Assembly: GCA_030142905.1 (NCBI GenBank)
Contig: JASJOG010000252.1
Span: 186,501 to 250,500, forward strand
Reading direction: 5' to 3'
Origin: Heliopora coerulea
Taxonomy: Eukaryota > Cnidaria > Anthozoa > Scleralcyonacea > Helioporidae
DNA length: 64,000 nucleotides
Part shown: one piece after another, positions 46,813 to 61,200 of the stretch
How the letters are laid out: each line of letters begins with the position of its first letter
Numbering within the stretch: position 1 is the first letter of the stretch
The notes under the pieces: generated by a model
Told to the model about the DNA's origin: nothing
The model's database searches: none
Seen by the model: only the letters and a program-made list of their open reading frames with translations
Translations under genes and position numbers: made by a program

Positions 46813-48074
46813 CTATCGTACAATCTTAAAGCCAACAAATTCTAGCTGGTTAATAGTTCTTTCATTTGTGAACTCACATTTTGTGATATGTGATTTGGGG
46901 CTTCCAGTGGTTGACAGCCATTCTTTCCTAAACAGAAAATATATTATAACCACTATAATTACTTTCAACTGAAGTTACAGATATGACCATAATAAGTTCT
47001 GAAACAAAATTGTACTTACATTAAACCAATCTTTCTTTCTTCACCTTGTAACTGCCCTATTACTGTTTGGTGTTTCGTGTTTTGAACCCATCCCACCAAC
47101 CCATGCTGTTTACCTGTCTTCTCTGTATGCTAAAAAAAAAAAGATAGGCAAAACAGTGTTGTCTCACACATAGCAATTCATTATTGACATCAATGGAGTT
47201 AAAAACCTTGACTGTTGATAAGTTAAACTAGGCTAATAACTTTGAGGTCCTGTGAGTTTTCAATAACCCTATTTTTCTTCAGGATTGTTGTGGACTTACC
47301 AAACTTGTGTTGCCTTCTCACACTAAAGTTAAGTACAGTTCCTCGATACATACATACACATATTGATGATTGTGTGCACACACATCAACCAACATACAAA
47401 CATGTAAAATATAAAGAGAAAGATGATTCCTTATCTTAGTACTGCACAGGCTACTTAAAACTAGGTGAATTTTCTCATGCAAATGGATATTTCATTGTAT
47501 AAATCAGATGTATTTCTTTACTACTTCCAGCAGAGAGTTCATGACACAAAGTAAAAAGTTGCTTTGTACAATTTCATGTAAAAAAACACAGCCTTAAAAA
47601 AATGTACTGTATTTTCAGGTATTTATAGGGTTAAAATGGAGTAATTCATTGTCTGTTACTATAAAACGACCCAAAAAGTGAGGTTAATCCAATTTAAGTC
47701 TTTTTACAATATACTGTATAAATGTAACTGTAAAGGATACAGTATGCAGCCTCCACCAGGAGTTGCACAGCAATTTCGCAAACTGAATTAAGCAGTCCTA
47801 ACGCACTCACACTTCTCATAAAGTATAAGAATCGATGTTAAAGCTTCTCCAGCAACATAGCTATCGTCGAAGCCCAGTGACACTGGAGTACCATATCAAC
47901 TTACCTTTCTGAAGAAAACACCTGCAGCAAAGCAGCAAAACGGACTCGTAAGTTTCAGATGAGCAGTTGTATATTCGAAGATTAAAACAGGCAGATGACA
48001 TTACCTTGAACTTTACCAAATACTTCAAAATCAACGGATATGAGTCTTCGTGCATTTGCTGCAGAAGCCGCCAT
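46813..48074 (-). CDS. ACYP: Acylphosphatase
   Basis: Four exons: 48,074-48,005; 47,921-47,905 (only 17 nt); 47,129-47,020; 46,927-46,813. All junctions are GT..AG and in phase, giving 103 aa (family about 98-100). It hydrolyses carboxyl-phosphate bonds such as acetyl phosphate and acylphosphate intermediates, in the cytosol. Signature 1 is GKVQGVFFRK, with catalytic Arg28. Signature 2 is GLVGWVQNTKHQTVIGQLQG, with catalytic Asn46, the same 18-residue spacing as in known enzymes. The C-terminus FTNERTINQLEFVGFKIVR matches the family ending. The 17-nt exon encodes the catalytic Arg. The start lies in ATATGGCGGC, a YY1-like context. An ACYP1/ACYP2 choice is not possible here. Confidence 0.93.
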
Positions 48075-48798
48075 ATTGGATGGCAACTTTTTACCGACAA
48101 AAATTGTCCATTATGGGTCGGCGTCCGCCGTCTTTTATAACTTTTAAAAACGCGGGAAAATATGGCCATTTTGAGTTCATCTCACGTACAGATTTTGTTT
48201 TGGTGAGTTTTGCTCCAATTTTCATCACTTTGGGATGTTTCAATACATGTTCACGCTGAAACAGACTATCAAGGAAACTAGACGACAAAGAAGTTCATAG
48301 TTTGTCTAAAAGTTAGGAATTACCTCTTCATAAGAGCACAATTAATCGTTCATTTTTCCATGTGCCCTTAAGGGTCAAGCTAACTCGAGGTAAGACTTTA
48401 TCAGATATAAACATAACTGCGCTGGGTACACAGGTTTACATCTAGTACGTCGTGAGTACGATTTAACTTGATACAATGATTTTGGGGACAAAAATTAAAC
48501 AGTCTAGCAGTACCTGGTTTGGAGTTTTATATAAGGCTTTTTCAACCAACAAGGGAGTAGCTGACAGTGAGGAATTCTAGCTTAAGAAAAACAGCCAAAT
48601 AAAAAGTTGGCCTTTTAATTGAAATGCAAGAATAATGCCAGACGATGTTACTTGACAGCAAGATACCTGAGGATTCACAGGTTAAATCCACTATCCTATG
48701 ATATGTATGGGTTGGTTACTGAAACCATAGATAATTGAGGTGTACAGGTACCTATATTCATTTACCTCCAAAGTGGTCATTCTGAATTTTATTCTGGC

Positions 48799-49000
48799 CA
48801 GGCCTGCAGATGGGCAATAGGAGGCCTGGGGCAAAGTGGCCATCCAGAGCCCCCCCCCCCCAACCTTCAGATTATGGCCTATGTGCCAAAAAGAGTTTCA
48901 TTTGGGATTAAGGCTTTTTAGGCCCTTACAATCTGAGGCCCCTCAGAGTATGAGGCCCTCGGGCAATCTGCCCCCCTTGCCCCCTCTCTCTGCAGGCCTG
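48799..49000. mobile_element. hAT-like MITE with perfect 8-bp TSD
   Basis: The ends read inward as CAGGCCTGCAGA on both sides. The flanking octamer ATTCTGGC is identical at 48,791-48,798 and 49,001-49,008. At 202 bp it has no coding capacity, and C/G-rich subterminal stretches are present. Confidence 0.85.
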
Positions 49001-49291
49001 ATTCTGGCTCATATCAGGTGATCTTATATTCAGCATTGGCAGACATTTATGGGTTATTGGCTTAATATTTGAAACTTTTTTCAATTAATGATCAGCAAAA
49101 TGGCCTCTGAGGATTTTATCCAGTAGAGAGAGATGCCTGAACATTAATATGAGTAAACCTATCAATTGTAAAAAAAAAATTCACTACCAGGGCAAATCTT
49201 CCTCAATTTACAAGACCATTCTGAAAACAAAATTTCTGTATCATGCTATCAAAACTTCAACTACAGTTCAATTGAAGCATTCCAAGGTTAA

Positions 49292-52200
49292 TTACACCTG
49301 CATTATAACACATTGTTCATCTGTACAACTGTAAAGAAATAATACTGGGGTTGCCAGATTGGCCTTTTCTTCAAGTATTTTATCACAAACATATGGCACT
49401 TGTCTTCGATATCTGATTTGATTTAGCTTCTCACAAATCATTTTTACACTTGCAGTAAATTTTGTGGTACTAGCATCCTCAGTAAGGTCTAATATTGCTG
49501 ATATGCTTCTTAAAACTGACACTGGCAAGTCAACCTATAATGCAAAAATATAAGACGTGATTTGTGAAAAATAGTTCAGACAGTTGTTCAAGTAAGGTTT
49601 TAGCCATTGCTGTACTGACAGTAGCTTTTCCACCATCTTTTTTAATTTGCCTGTGATCCATACATGGTTGCACAGCCTAATTATAATAGTAACCTTGGCC
49701 TGAAATATAGAATTCCTTTATTCTCTTGGGGAAGTCTACAGGCAATGGCTGGGGTAGGGGACTATGACCTGTTTTATAATAATTAAACACCAAAAGAAAA
49801 ATCTTGTATTTCAGACAAGTTCCTGAAGATTTGTTGACCTGGCTCAAATTCTGCAAAGATCCATACATGCTTCTCTCTTTCCCTCCTAGACAGCATGCTC
49901 ATGTATTAAGAACAAAGCAAACATTCCTCACAGCTAGTCTTGGTTACAGTATGTAGTGGGTTTTGAACAAAGGTTTCAACCTTATTTACACTTTTGAGTT
50001 GTTCTCTTCATCTTCTCATCCAATGATATAGAGAGTAAATGGGAAACGTTAACTATAGAGACATAACCTAAAACTTACCCCGAGTATTACATAGGGATTC
50101 CTATGTCCTCCAAAACCCTGCAAAATATGTGTTACTTTGGATATCATATGCGATTCATATCTTCTTCTTACATTCCTCTCCAATTTTTCTTGTAAAACAA
50201 AGTCAATGTTGAACTTTGGTTGAGACTGGGTATTGCTTTCACTTGATGTTAGCGAGGTCCTATGGCCGACATGAGGCGGGATTTCTCGTTCGCAATTTTC
50301 AACTGGTTCCTGGAACTTTTGCTTCAGATATTCTACCGGATCGTCGACCCCTTTTACTTCCTTCTCTTTCTCAATTATTCTTATCTGAAAAGGTGTAAAC
50401 TTGCAATTCAGTTTTTATACAGAGTCCTAAAATATTTTATAATCATAACAACAACGTCACATTTCGTAAAATTTTAACAACTTTTACTTACGCCGAATAA
50501 CTTAGTTTGGATAAAATGACATTTCTTGGGAATCTTTCGCGCCAAAAGGTCATCAAGTTTAATTTCTGAAATATATTTCCGGGATAATTATAGGAACATG
50601 GTTTTACGAAATACACGATTCCTTAAACTGACCGAAATTATGTCCTTTCAAAAATGAGCAAGAGTCAGTTGAGTGAAGATAAAATTGTTTTTGGGTTTGC
50701 TGATGGTATAAATACGTATAACCGATAACAGTTCGATCACTTCTGGTCCAAGCTATAACTAATGCCTTCATTTTTTTCATTACATACCCTGGTCGGTGCG
50801 TTTTCCTCCATTATAACAAGATATTGAATACCACAGTCCTTACAATACGCTTGAGTTTCATCCAACAACGAGTCGCTAAGGGGTTCGTACCAGATAGTCG
50901 CGGAGACGTTCAACTGGCCACTCAATCTGCGAACGATGCTAGTTCTTTCCACTAAGAGTGGGTTCTCACCCGCTGCGCATACCAAAACATCGCACATACG
51001 AAGTTGTAAATCATTACGTTCTTCTTCCTGTAGTACTCGCTGAATTATTCTCTCAATGTTCATACTGACCCCAACGGCTCCATAACCTGCAGGAAGTTCT
51101 CTGCCTCGACAGAATACGGAGATAAGTTTATCATAGCGTCCACCTACAGCGAGTAAATCCATGCCACTGGACTTTGCCTTCCGTTTCTTTTCGGTCACGA
51201 ACTGGAACAATGCGCCAGACATGCGTTGGATATCGTTGACCAGACTCGGGAAAAGCATAACCGGAAGAGTGAGACCCATGCGACGAGCATGGTTTACAAT
51301 CTTTTCCAGATCTTGTATCGCATTGCGCACCCGATTATTGACCGTCCGTTTACCACGGACGATATGACCAAAAGCCGATTTAGCCTCATCGATATGGGTC
51401 TCCGTCAGCAGCCATCGGCAAATGTTAACTATCGTCTTGTCACTTAGCAACAAGCTTTCTAAGAATTTCTTCAAGTGTTGAAGACGATCCATCTCGCGGC
51501 GCCGTTCTTGGAGCAGGAAAATGACGTCTGGAATTTTGCTCTCCGCAACACCGTTTGCAGCGAGTATGAACCTAGTCAGGTTGGCGTGATTAATACGTAT
51601 GTAGTAATTCCTGGAATTAAGGGATGAAAATTGTTCGATGACTTCTCCCACGATGCAAAGAATCTCGGCGTCAGGAACATGGTCCGAGGGCAAACAAGTG
51701 GCAATGTCAACCGCACACTCCCAGTGTTCTCTTGGATGCACGCCGAGGATTCGACTGTCCCGATAAACATTACTTATTGAGTATCGCTTGAGGGAAGGAA
51801 ATTTGTTTCTCGCAAGATAACGTGCCAACGATGTCCTCAAGTCGTGAGGAAGAGTCAAAATGGCTCCACTGTGGTCCATCACGGTCACCAAAGTCTCGGC
51901 TTGCTTGTACACCTTGGTCTTTGGGACCAGAAGCGGTGTGTCTAGCATCAAGATCCCACGACGTCGAAAGACATTCACTAGCTTGTCGTGTACTAATTGC
52001 TGAGCTATCGCATGCTTGCAGGACAACTGGGCGGTGACCAAGTCGTAATCATAGGTCAAATCTAGTCGGTTCTGATCTATCTCCTGATTCATCATGGACG
52101 AAATCAAATTACGATAGCGTGTCGAGTTGGTAGTTGCGAGCGTGTGGTTTAAGATCTCTTCCAGTTCGTTGTCTTCGATCTTTGGAGGAATATGTTGGCT

Positions 52201-55200
52201 TTTCAATAGTTCTTGTGAAGTAGGACGTTCGTCAGGGTTATGGCGAAGTAACCATCGAATAATATAAGCTTGCTTTTCAAGACGCTGTGTATCAAAGTCC
52301 TCAGGAAGTTTAACTTTCTCCTGTCAAAAAGAAATAATGAAGAACTTAAAGTGTAAAAACAAAAGCATTTGCTTTATGCGGCATTCGTTTGTGCTGTAAA
52401 AATTCTTTTCATGTTACCATGAGGATGATTCTGAAATACAATCAAACACTGCACATCCTCACGGACAAGCTTTAAGTTATCGCGAATCTCTCAGGCTCTT
52501 ATCAACTTTGAACTACACTTATTAGATGAGCGTGTAGATAGACACTTATGACAGTTCCGCATGCAAGATGTCACATGTGAATTCGTTTCACATGGGAACG
52601 GACATGCGAAAAACCACATGTGAAAAATTTTCACTTGTGTAACTGAAACATATGTAATAGTAAACAGCTTAAGTTTGCAGCCAGGTAAACAATTAGACAT
52701 AAAGTACAGTGCAACTTTGCTTGGAGATAAAAGATAGGTAACTTGTCTGCAGTCATATCTCTAACCAGAGTACCACTGTAGCTCGTATCTGATGCATATT
52801 TATCGTACGGATGTCATCATGTAGAATTTTCGCGAGAGGAAGTTCACACAATTGTCGCAGTCCGTGTAGTAACAGATGGGATGAAGCTACAACTGACAGA
52901 ATATGCAAGTATATGTTGGTATTGATTCTGCCGTTATGACTCTTCCAGCCATGTTGCGTTTCAGCGATAACATTAGTTCCGCAGCCAGTCTGTGACAGTC
53001 AAACAGTGTTTATAAGGTATATCTTCATCGATGCAGTCTACAGCCATCTTGACGCTGTCAGAGGTCACTACAACTTCTGAACTAACTAGACATCAAGAAA
53101 TAAGGGGCGAGTGTTTTTGTGTATCTTCTTGGGGCGCTACTGCCGACTTACTGCGGCTCACACGCCGCCACATGGAAACCAAACTTTACTTACAGTGCGT
53201 AAATTTCCAAGGATTTTTACTCTTTCCATTGTTGTTTTCAACGGTCTGTAGCACATTTCAAAAAAGATGACACCAAGACTGTAGAGATCCACTTTCTGGG
53301 TATACCTGGTCATGCTAAAGGCGTTGCCAAGCTCTGGACTGACATACAAAGCAGTGCCCACTTTACCAGTCATCGACTCATTCGTGAGTGGGTTATCCAG
53401 GCAAGTCTTCTGAACATCCGTTTCTATGTGAGCTCCACCCTTAATGAATGGATGCGCGGTAGCAAGGCCAAAGTCACCAATCTTAACGCGATCGTTAGAA
53501 TCAAGGAAAATGTTTACTGGTTTTAAATCGCGATGAATCATACCCTGAAATTTTAAAAGACTTTTCAATTTAAAGAAGAATGTGGCAAGTAACTTAATAA
53601 TAATTTTATGTCTTAAGGTTATACAGAGATTGCACAGGTGGTAAACCCAAGAATGATGGGCTTCGATAAATTAATCTGAGTCGACCAACTTCTGGAGAAT
53701 TTTTATCATGTAGTATAACGGACGATAAAATATTAAGAATGCATGTTTAGTTAAGGTTTTTCACAGTTGACTCACGACTTCAGAGAAAAAAAATAAAAGA
53801 AAGTTGTCACCTCAAGTCAATATGTAGGACCAAGCCAACCAACAACAGGATTTGTCGGGCTAAATTCAAAACTAATAATCCGAGCATTCGATTTTTCAAA
53901 GATAAATGTCGTCCTTAGTAAATGCACTTTTACTTTCAAGTAAAATCGCGTAAAAAAGAAATCACAATCGTGTTATAAATATACTGACCGAGACAATAAT
54001 TTTAAATAAAGACATAACGAAGACTTAAATTGAATTATAAGAATATATTTAACTGACGTTTCGTCGCTAAACCCCCACAACATCTTCTGAGTGTGATATT
54101 ATTTATTATTATTCATTCACACTCGGAGGACGTTGCGGGTTTAGCGACGAAACGTCAGTTAAATTAATTCTTATACTTTAATCTATGTCTTCGCTATGCT
54201 TTTATTTAAAATTATTGTCTGGGCCATCATATTTATGACACGATTAAGATTTCCGCCTGGATCGTCGATTGCCACTATTCTAAAGAAATCTCACCTGAGA
54301 GTGAACATGTACTAAACCCTCTACTATTTCTCGTAGTAACCGCCAGACCCTTTCCTGATTCTTGAACAATCCCTCATCGATCACACTTTTTAGTGTACTT
54401 TTCTCACAAAGTTCCATCTGTATGTACAAATACTGTAGTCCCCCTCTTGTGTCTTGACTTGCCTCGCTTGTTATCTCCTCCTCCGAACCATAATCGGATT
54501 CCTCTTCCTACAGAAGCACAACGTTCGGGTGTAAACCAGATGTTTGTCTACTTTCACCTACTTACATTCCCATATCAAATACTGTCCTAAGAAATGAATG
54601 CTCAAGTATCAATGGATTCAAATTTTATAATCTGTTTGTAATACAATAAAACCATGTTGTAAGCCGGCCCTACAAAGAAACTCTTCGGAATTCTGTGTGT
54701 TTTTCAATTCTCCTGCCTACAGTAGTTGATTATAGTTTTGTGAACCCACCTCAGTGGGAAGCGAGCCACCAAACTGTCTAAAGGAGTCCTCCATATTTCT
54801 GGTAAACATGATATCATCCGAAGATTCATTAAGATTGGAAGGCAAGGTAGGTTTGGTAGGTTTATCAACAACCTCCTCATCCGAACTAGAAAAACTGCTT
54901 GAATCATCGTTATCGATGTCCTTGTTCCCGATTTTTTCACTTCCCCATGACAAATCGTCGTCTTCAGTAGCGCATATACTTGGCGGTTCAATTACGTTGT
55001 ATCTCATCAAGCTATCTTCAGCCAGGCATTTTTCTTTTGGCTCATTACCGCTTGATTTTACTTCACTCTCTGTGGACTCACTGTCTGGCTCTTCCTCCAC
55101 CTCGATCCACGAATTATAGTACCTGAAACAAAAACAAATACGCATTATTCATAAATGTTATGGCCACGAAAACGAATGCTTAAGGGTCGAGTTTGTGCGT

Positions 55201-58200
55201 GCAGAAACCGGAGTACACGACAACAACAGGACAAGAAAACTGTAACCAATGAGTACAAGTATAAGAATTATCAGTATCTTCGTATTTTCCAAAAATACTG
55301 TCAATATTCGATGAAATCATGTCCTCTGCAATCCTATTTTACTACTTCTAACCTAACGTACATTGTACGTTATAGTGCCTTTTGTACTCCATTCTTTTTA
55401 TTTTCGTTTTCTTTTATCCCATTTCGTTCCCTCCTGTATCTTCCTGTCTTGTGTTATCCAGTCTTATTTGCTCCTATCCTAATCTAATTAGGAATATGAA
55501 AGCCCAGCATATCTTCAAAACAGCCATTGTGAGAGAGAGTGGTAAAATCATACTATTTAATAGTATTCTGACGTTTCGTTGTTACATCACAACATCTTCA
55601 GAGGATGATTGACAAGATGTTGTGATGTAACAACGAAACGTTAGAATACTATTAAATATTATGATTTTACTTCTCTCTCAATGGCTTTCATCAAGATATT
55701 ATGCCGGGCTTTGATATTCCTGATCAGATTAAGCTTCCCACCTGGTCAATCGATAGCTGATGCTCCTATCATATGTTACCCCAGTCACTCCTGTCTAAAA
55801 CACAAGTATATATAGTAAAACACCAGTAAAAAATGCAGTAGGTGTACGGACCTGACGATGTTTTCGTGGTTTAATCTGGAAAGAAGTTTCACTTCTCTTG
55901 TTATTCTCCTGTTAAACTGAACACTCTTCGGGTTCAAAGGAATTCCCTTTATGGCATAGAGACAACCGTCAAGTTTGTTCCTAACCTACATCGAAAGGTA
56001 GAGCAAAAATTACCTTCGGAACCACTAAAACGTAGCACACGGGGATATTAAACCCTCTCATACATACCGTTGTCGTACATCAGGTTACAACAAAAGAAGT
56101 AATGACGGAATAAAGGAACAAAGTTTAAAATAAAGGGAAAGCGAAGAACAAAAGAATGAAAATCATGCATGAAAGGGTTAAGATGTTCTGTAAAACTTCC
56201 ACACGCGTTGCATGATGTTTAAGTTAATTTCAGGTATTCAGTAAAAATAAAACCCAGAACCTTCAAACTTCGTCAGAGTAAACATAAAAGTCGTGCACAT
56301 GTTAATCCCCGTACTATTTGTAAATAAATGTACCAGTTAATATAAAATATAATAACCTCTAAAAGACGAATCAGGATATCCGTCCTGCAAAATTTTCAGT
56401 TACATGGAACGAAAAACAACGAAGTGGATTATAGTTCTTGAAACTCTCGCTTTATTGATCTAGTACACAAAACATTAATCGCCATATTTTGCTCGCTCTA
56501 CATTCAAGGTTTAGTAAAAAGGGTAAGCCTCGTAATTCTAAACAATAGCAAGGAATGCCACTTACTTTTATCACGGATCCAAAGCCTCCCTTTCCCAGGG
56601 AATGAAGTATTTCAAATTCACTTTTTAATCTTGATATTCCAACTATATTGACACATGAGAATGGTACTTCTGATATTAAATCAGGTGTAGCATTTTCCTC
56701 AGCATGGGACTCTTGGTCCCTCGTGCTGCTTATTGCATCTCCATTCTCTGAACTACTGTTCAAAGCAGAACTGTAAGGACGTGCAGGCGCGATGAAAGAA
56801 TGATTAAGTAACTGGTGTGCAGACCACTGATCCCCGTTTTCTGGGTAAAGACACCTGAACGGAAATTACTGAGTGAAGGACAGACAACGACGTCGAGTTA
56901 CGTAAATGAATGACAGAAAAAGATACACAAAAGGCAGCCTTATGAAAATTTCATACTTCATTTCACATGTAACAAAACGTGGAATTGGAACGTTTTCATA
57001 TACGAAATACATTTACTTCGCAGAATGACATTCCACAATGTAGCAGTAAAGTTGTGGGGAAAATGTTATTAAGTTCACTTGGTCTACTATTTTCGATCCT
57101 TACCGCTTGAAGAAATCTTGAAGTTTGGCTGGGAATGACTGTGGTATTTTTGGTGGTACAGAACTTACAATGTCTCCTTCCATAAGTGATAGCATCAGTA
57201 AACCCTGGAAACGGTATCGTGAGCAATACATTAGGTTAAAAAGCTAGAGTGTTGTTTGACCTTAGGCCAAATTCACTAAACTGTAATACAGTGCATGCAG
57301 TTGCAAGTCAAATGCAACTAATTTCAAGAACATTAAACTTGATGCATCTACATACCAAATTTAAAATATCCATCCTTCTGTATTTCTGTGAGCTTTTCAA
57401 ATCTTGTGTACTCAGTTTCCTGGATATTTTTCTTTCTCCATGGGTTTGGTAAAGATCACACAGTCTAAATAGAAAGAAAGGAAGAGCTGGAGAGGAAAGT
57501 GAAGAAAAATGGAAAAGAAACCAAACAGACATTTCAGATAAAAGTGGAAAAAAGCCCCAGATAAAAATAAGTTGACAAGTGAAGCAAAATCCAATGTTTT
57601 CATGGAGATGGAAAACTAAAACAGTATACCATTAAGGAAGTTCTTGCACTCCTGCTTGGAAGAGACTCATACCTTCTACCAACACTGTAATCAGCGAGTC
57701 TTAGCTTCTTCTCCTCATCAATAAAAACACTAGACAACTACCAACAAATTAAAGGGATACTGATGAGAAATGAGACAAGTTTTTAAGCAATTTAATGTTT
57801 GAAATATGATTTTTGAGATAAATAATTTATCAGTCATACTTTGATGTCCTTATGTACAATAGACTTTCCATGTAAATAAGCCAAAACCTCCAGTAGTTGC
57901 TGTGCATATTCTTTTACAATCTCCAAAGGCAGACCACCGGGGCGCAGTTCTTTAGTCAAATTCCCCCCAGCTACGAATTCTGTTAAAACCTGTGTGCATG
58001 AAAAAAAAATAGCAACGTTTTCATAAGAATATTGATAAAATAAAGGAAGTGTCAATGTGTGAAGAAGAGATCATGGTGGTTAGGACAGATTTTTATTACC
58101 ACTCTTACACATTAGTGTCATATCATGCTTAACATATTGCAACTTAGTTTGGCTTTTCTATCTACTAAGTGACAAAAAGAAATTAGAATGCATTAATGAG

Positions 58201-61200
58201 TGAGGGATGAGAGCTGCCTTATTGTGATTGGAACCCTGATTGACAAATTTTTCAAACAGACGGTCATAGCAAACTGCTCTTTTTATGTTTGAAGGAAAAC
58301 AAGTCTTCAGAATGCTATGGACTCATTTAGAATCCTCTTAAAAAGTTAGAAATGGCAACTTTTTTAGTTTTTGGTGCTCTGAAATGGCATTTTCAACATG
58401 TCTTAGAAGATAACATGACTGTACAGGAATTTTTTATACTTTCTCTTGGAGGCATATTTTGCCAAGCTAGAATGTTGTTCATGCTGAGCAGTGGGTTCAA
58501 TTCTCCAGCTGGAATGGCATGGCTGCCTTCCCCAACCTCCCCTACAGTCTAAATCTGCCCACAAATGGCATATACATTTCGGATAAAAATCATCTGCATG
58601 CATTTTCCATGAAGTAGTCTGTATCTTACATGGTAAGCAGTATCAAAGCATTATTTGATTACCTGTAAGGTTACCATGTTATTCTCATGTACTTGCATTA
58701 CTCCAAGGTAATGAACCAAATTACAGTGATTCACCCTGGTGATCAATGAATTAATTTCTTGCTCAATATTTGAAACCTAAAAGATAATTTAAACAAACTG
58801 TAACTTTAAAATTCAAACATCAAACAATATCTCAAGAAAATTTTTAATGTCTGGCACTGTCAAACTGCCTTGTTATTGTCCACACTTCATACCTGTTTGG
58901 ATAGTTTCTCATCATCCACTTTTGCCTTGTCACTTGTTGGTCGCTTTGGTACCTGACCTTTGAAATGCCATTCTGAGAGTGCAACTACTTCACCTGTTGA
59001 AATGTCTAATCCACAAAAGACAGAGGAGCCAGATGGTCCATGGCCTGTATAAAGAATCAACCAAGACGACACAAGAATCACTGCTTTGATACTGTAGAAA
59101 AATATAGTTTTTGTTCAGAAAAGTGACCCGTATGTGAACAAACAATTGATGTTTTCAACTACCTACTGTACTTTGTGTGCTGTCTGATGGTTTTAGTATG
59201 TAACTTATAATGAAATGGTTTTCAAGTTTGTAGAAATCATTAATTCCAGAACACCTACCTAAACACTTTCCACAATGTACAATATGTTGTTTCTTATTCT
59301 GAAAAGTAAGTACTCTCATGCCATTGTAAGGTTCCACGTCCTCCGAAATACTTTTTTGTTGGATTTTCTGATGCACTGTAGGTCCATCTGCAATTCTTTT
59401 CTCCCCTTCATTAGGTGTATTTTGAGACATAATTCCAACCCTTACATTTTCTTTTTCCTGCAGAAAATTGGTAGTTAAGAATTTCTTTATTGAATTGTAA
59501 ACAGGACATAAAACAGGAGGTGCACTCTAATTTATGAATGAATACATTTTAAGTATCCGCAACCTTTTGACTGCGCTTCCTCATATTTTTTAATATCTCC
59601 TCTCTTCTCATCATTTCTTCTCTAATTTGCTGTTCCTACAATGAAAAATGTATAGTTTACTCAACATTCCTTGCCTTATGTAATGATTCCCAAGATTAGA
59701 AGAAGGACAGAAAAGTTTATCAACATGTGCATAAAAAGTCAGAATATTCAAAATTGCCACCATAATGATAATAAATTACATTTAAACTAAAAATAGGGGT
59801 TCCTGTATGTGTTGTGGCCAGTTGCACAAAAAGGAATTTTAGAATTGCTGAAGCACAATGTTCATGTATTTTGTAATTTCATAGTTGAATGCTTACAGCA
59901 TTATTATGTTTTGATAACATACAGTCTGAGTTATACTGTAGTAGGTAAGTACATTCTTGGCAAATAGAGCCACATACAGACTGGCAATACAATTACTGTA
60001 GTATATGCAGGGTTAAATGTGCCAGAAAAGGAATGGGAAATGATGACCCCCAAAATTTTGGAAGGGGGATATCCCCTTACAGTAAAAATATATTGCTGTA
60101 CTGTGTTACTGTGATTACAGTTACTTTAGTCTAAAATGGATAGGTTGTCAATTAACTATAAACATGGTATAAGCATGAATCATATGTCTGATAGTATAGG
60201 AGTGGAACATCCCAAACCAAGATCTCATCAGACAATGTGCATCTGATGATCTTGTTAAAAAACCCAATTAATATGTCAGACATGTACTGTTAACCACCAA
60301 CTGTTTTTGGACTTGTGCTCACCAACTAGTAAGGCTTCTGTGTAGCCTAATGATTATAAGATCTCACAAATGATTAGAAAGTTATTCAAGTTCAATCCCA
60401 GTCTGGTGTAAGGAAAAATTTTCAATGTACAGGACAAGCATGAGAACTATCATGCACATTGATTTCATCCATATTGTGCATATTATGTATATGTTCATAT
60501 TGTACATATCTACTGGCTGTTATTAGTTTTACCTCTTCTTCTATCTGCATCACATTTGCTTTTCTTTCTTTTTCTTTCTTTTCCTTCTCAGCAGCCTTTT
60601 GCTGTTCCATATCCTTTTTCTTCTTTGCCATCATTTCTTCATAGAAAGATGATGGAGGAGGCACATTGTTTTGATGAAGAAAGCCTTGGACGTGCTGAGC
60701 TAATTGCAAAATCATCACCTGTATGGAATGTTCAAATGTTTATTCCAATTTATGCTTCTTATGAGATTAATTTTTGGTTTAGAAACACATGGACCCTAAT
60801 GTTTTTGCTCACCTGAAATTTTTACCATTTAAATTAATTCTTTTTTTCCTTGCAAATTTTTATTGATGAATGCAAGGCTTAACCTAGGTATATTTATAAT
60901 ATACCTACCTCACCAACAAGATTAGCAGCTATACACTGGATTTCTCTTTCCAATTCAATGACTTTATCTTTGGGCAGCCCCTTGGCATTTTGCAGTTTTA
61001 ATTCAGGACTCCTGTTGATGATTAATTGAAACAAATCATAATGTAGATTTTAATGTACCCTATACAGTTAAACAACAAAGATGAACTGTCACTTTTCTTA
61101 CTTATTATGGCTACCTGTTTGGATATTCTTCTGGGTATTTGACAATCAGATCCAGGGAGACATGAGACTCATTTTGCCTCATACTTTCACATGGCTGTAG

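Noticed and set aside
47020..47045. Earlier donor (CAAG then GTGAAG) for ACYP exon 3
   Set aside because: It would break phase with exon 4; the donor at 47,019 (GTAAGT) restores the conserved M-K-x-W-L sequence.
47861..48169. 102-codon minus frame starting MAIFSRVF
   Set aside because: Different frame from acylphosphatase; it reads through the exon 1-exon 2 intron and has no family features.
54754..55119. 121-codon plus-strand frame, Ser/Leu-rich
   Set aside because: Antisense of the acidic insert exon (exon 15) of GCN2.
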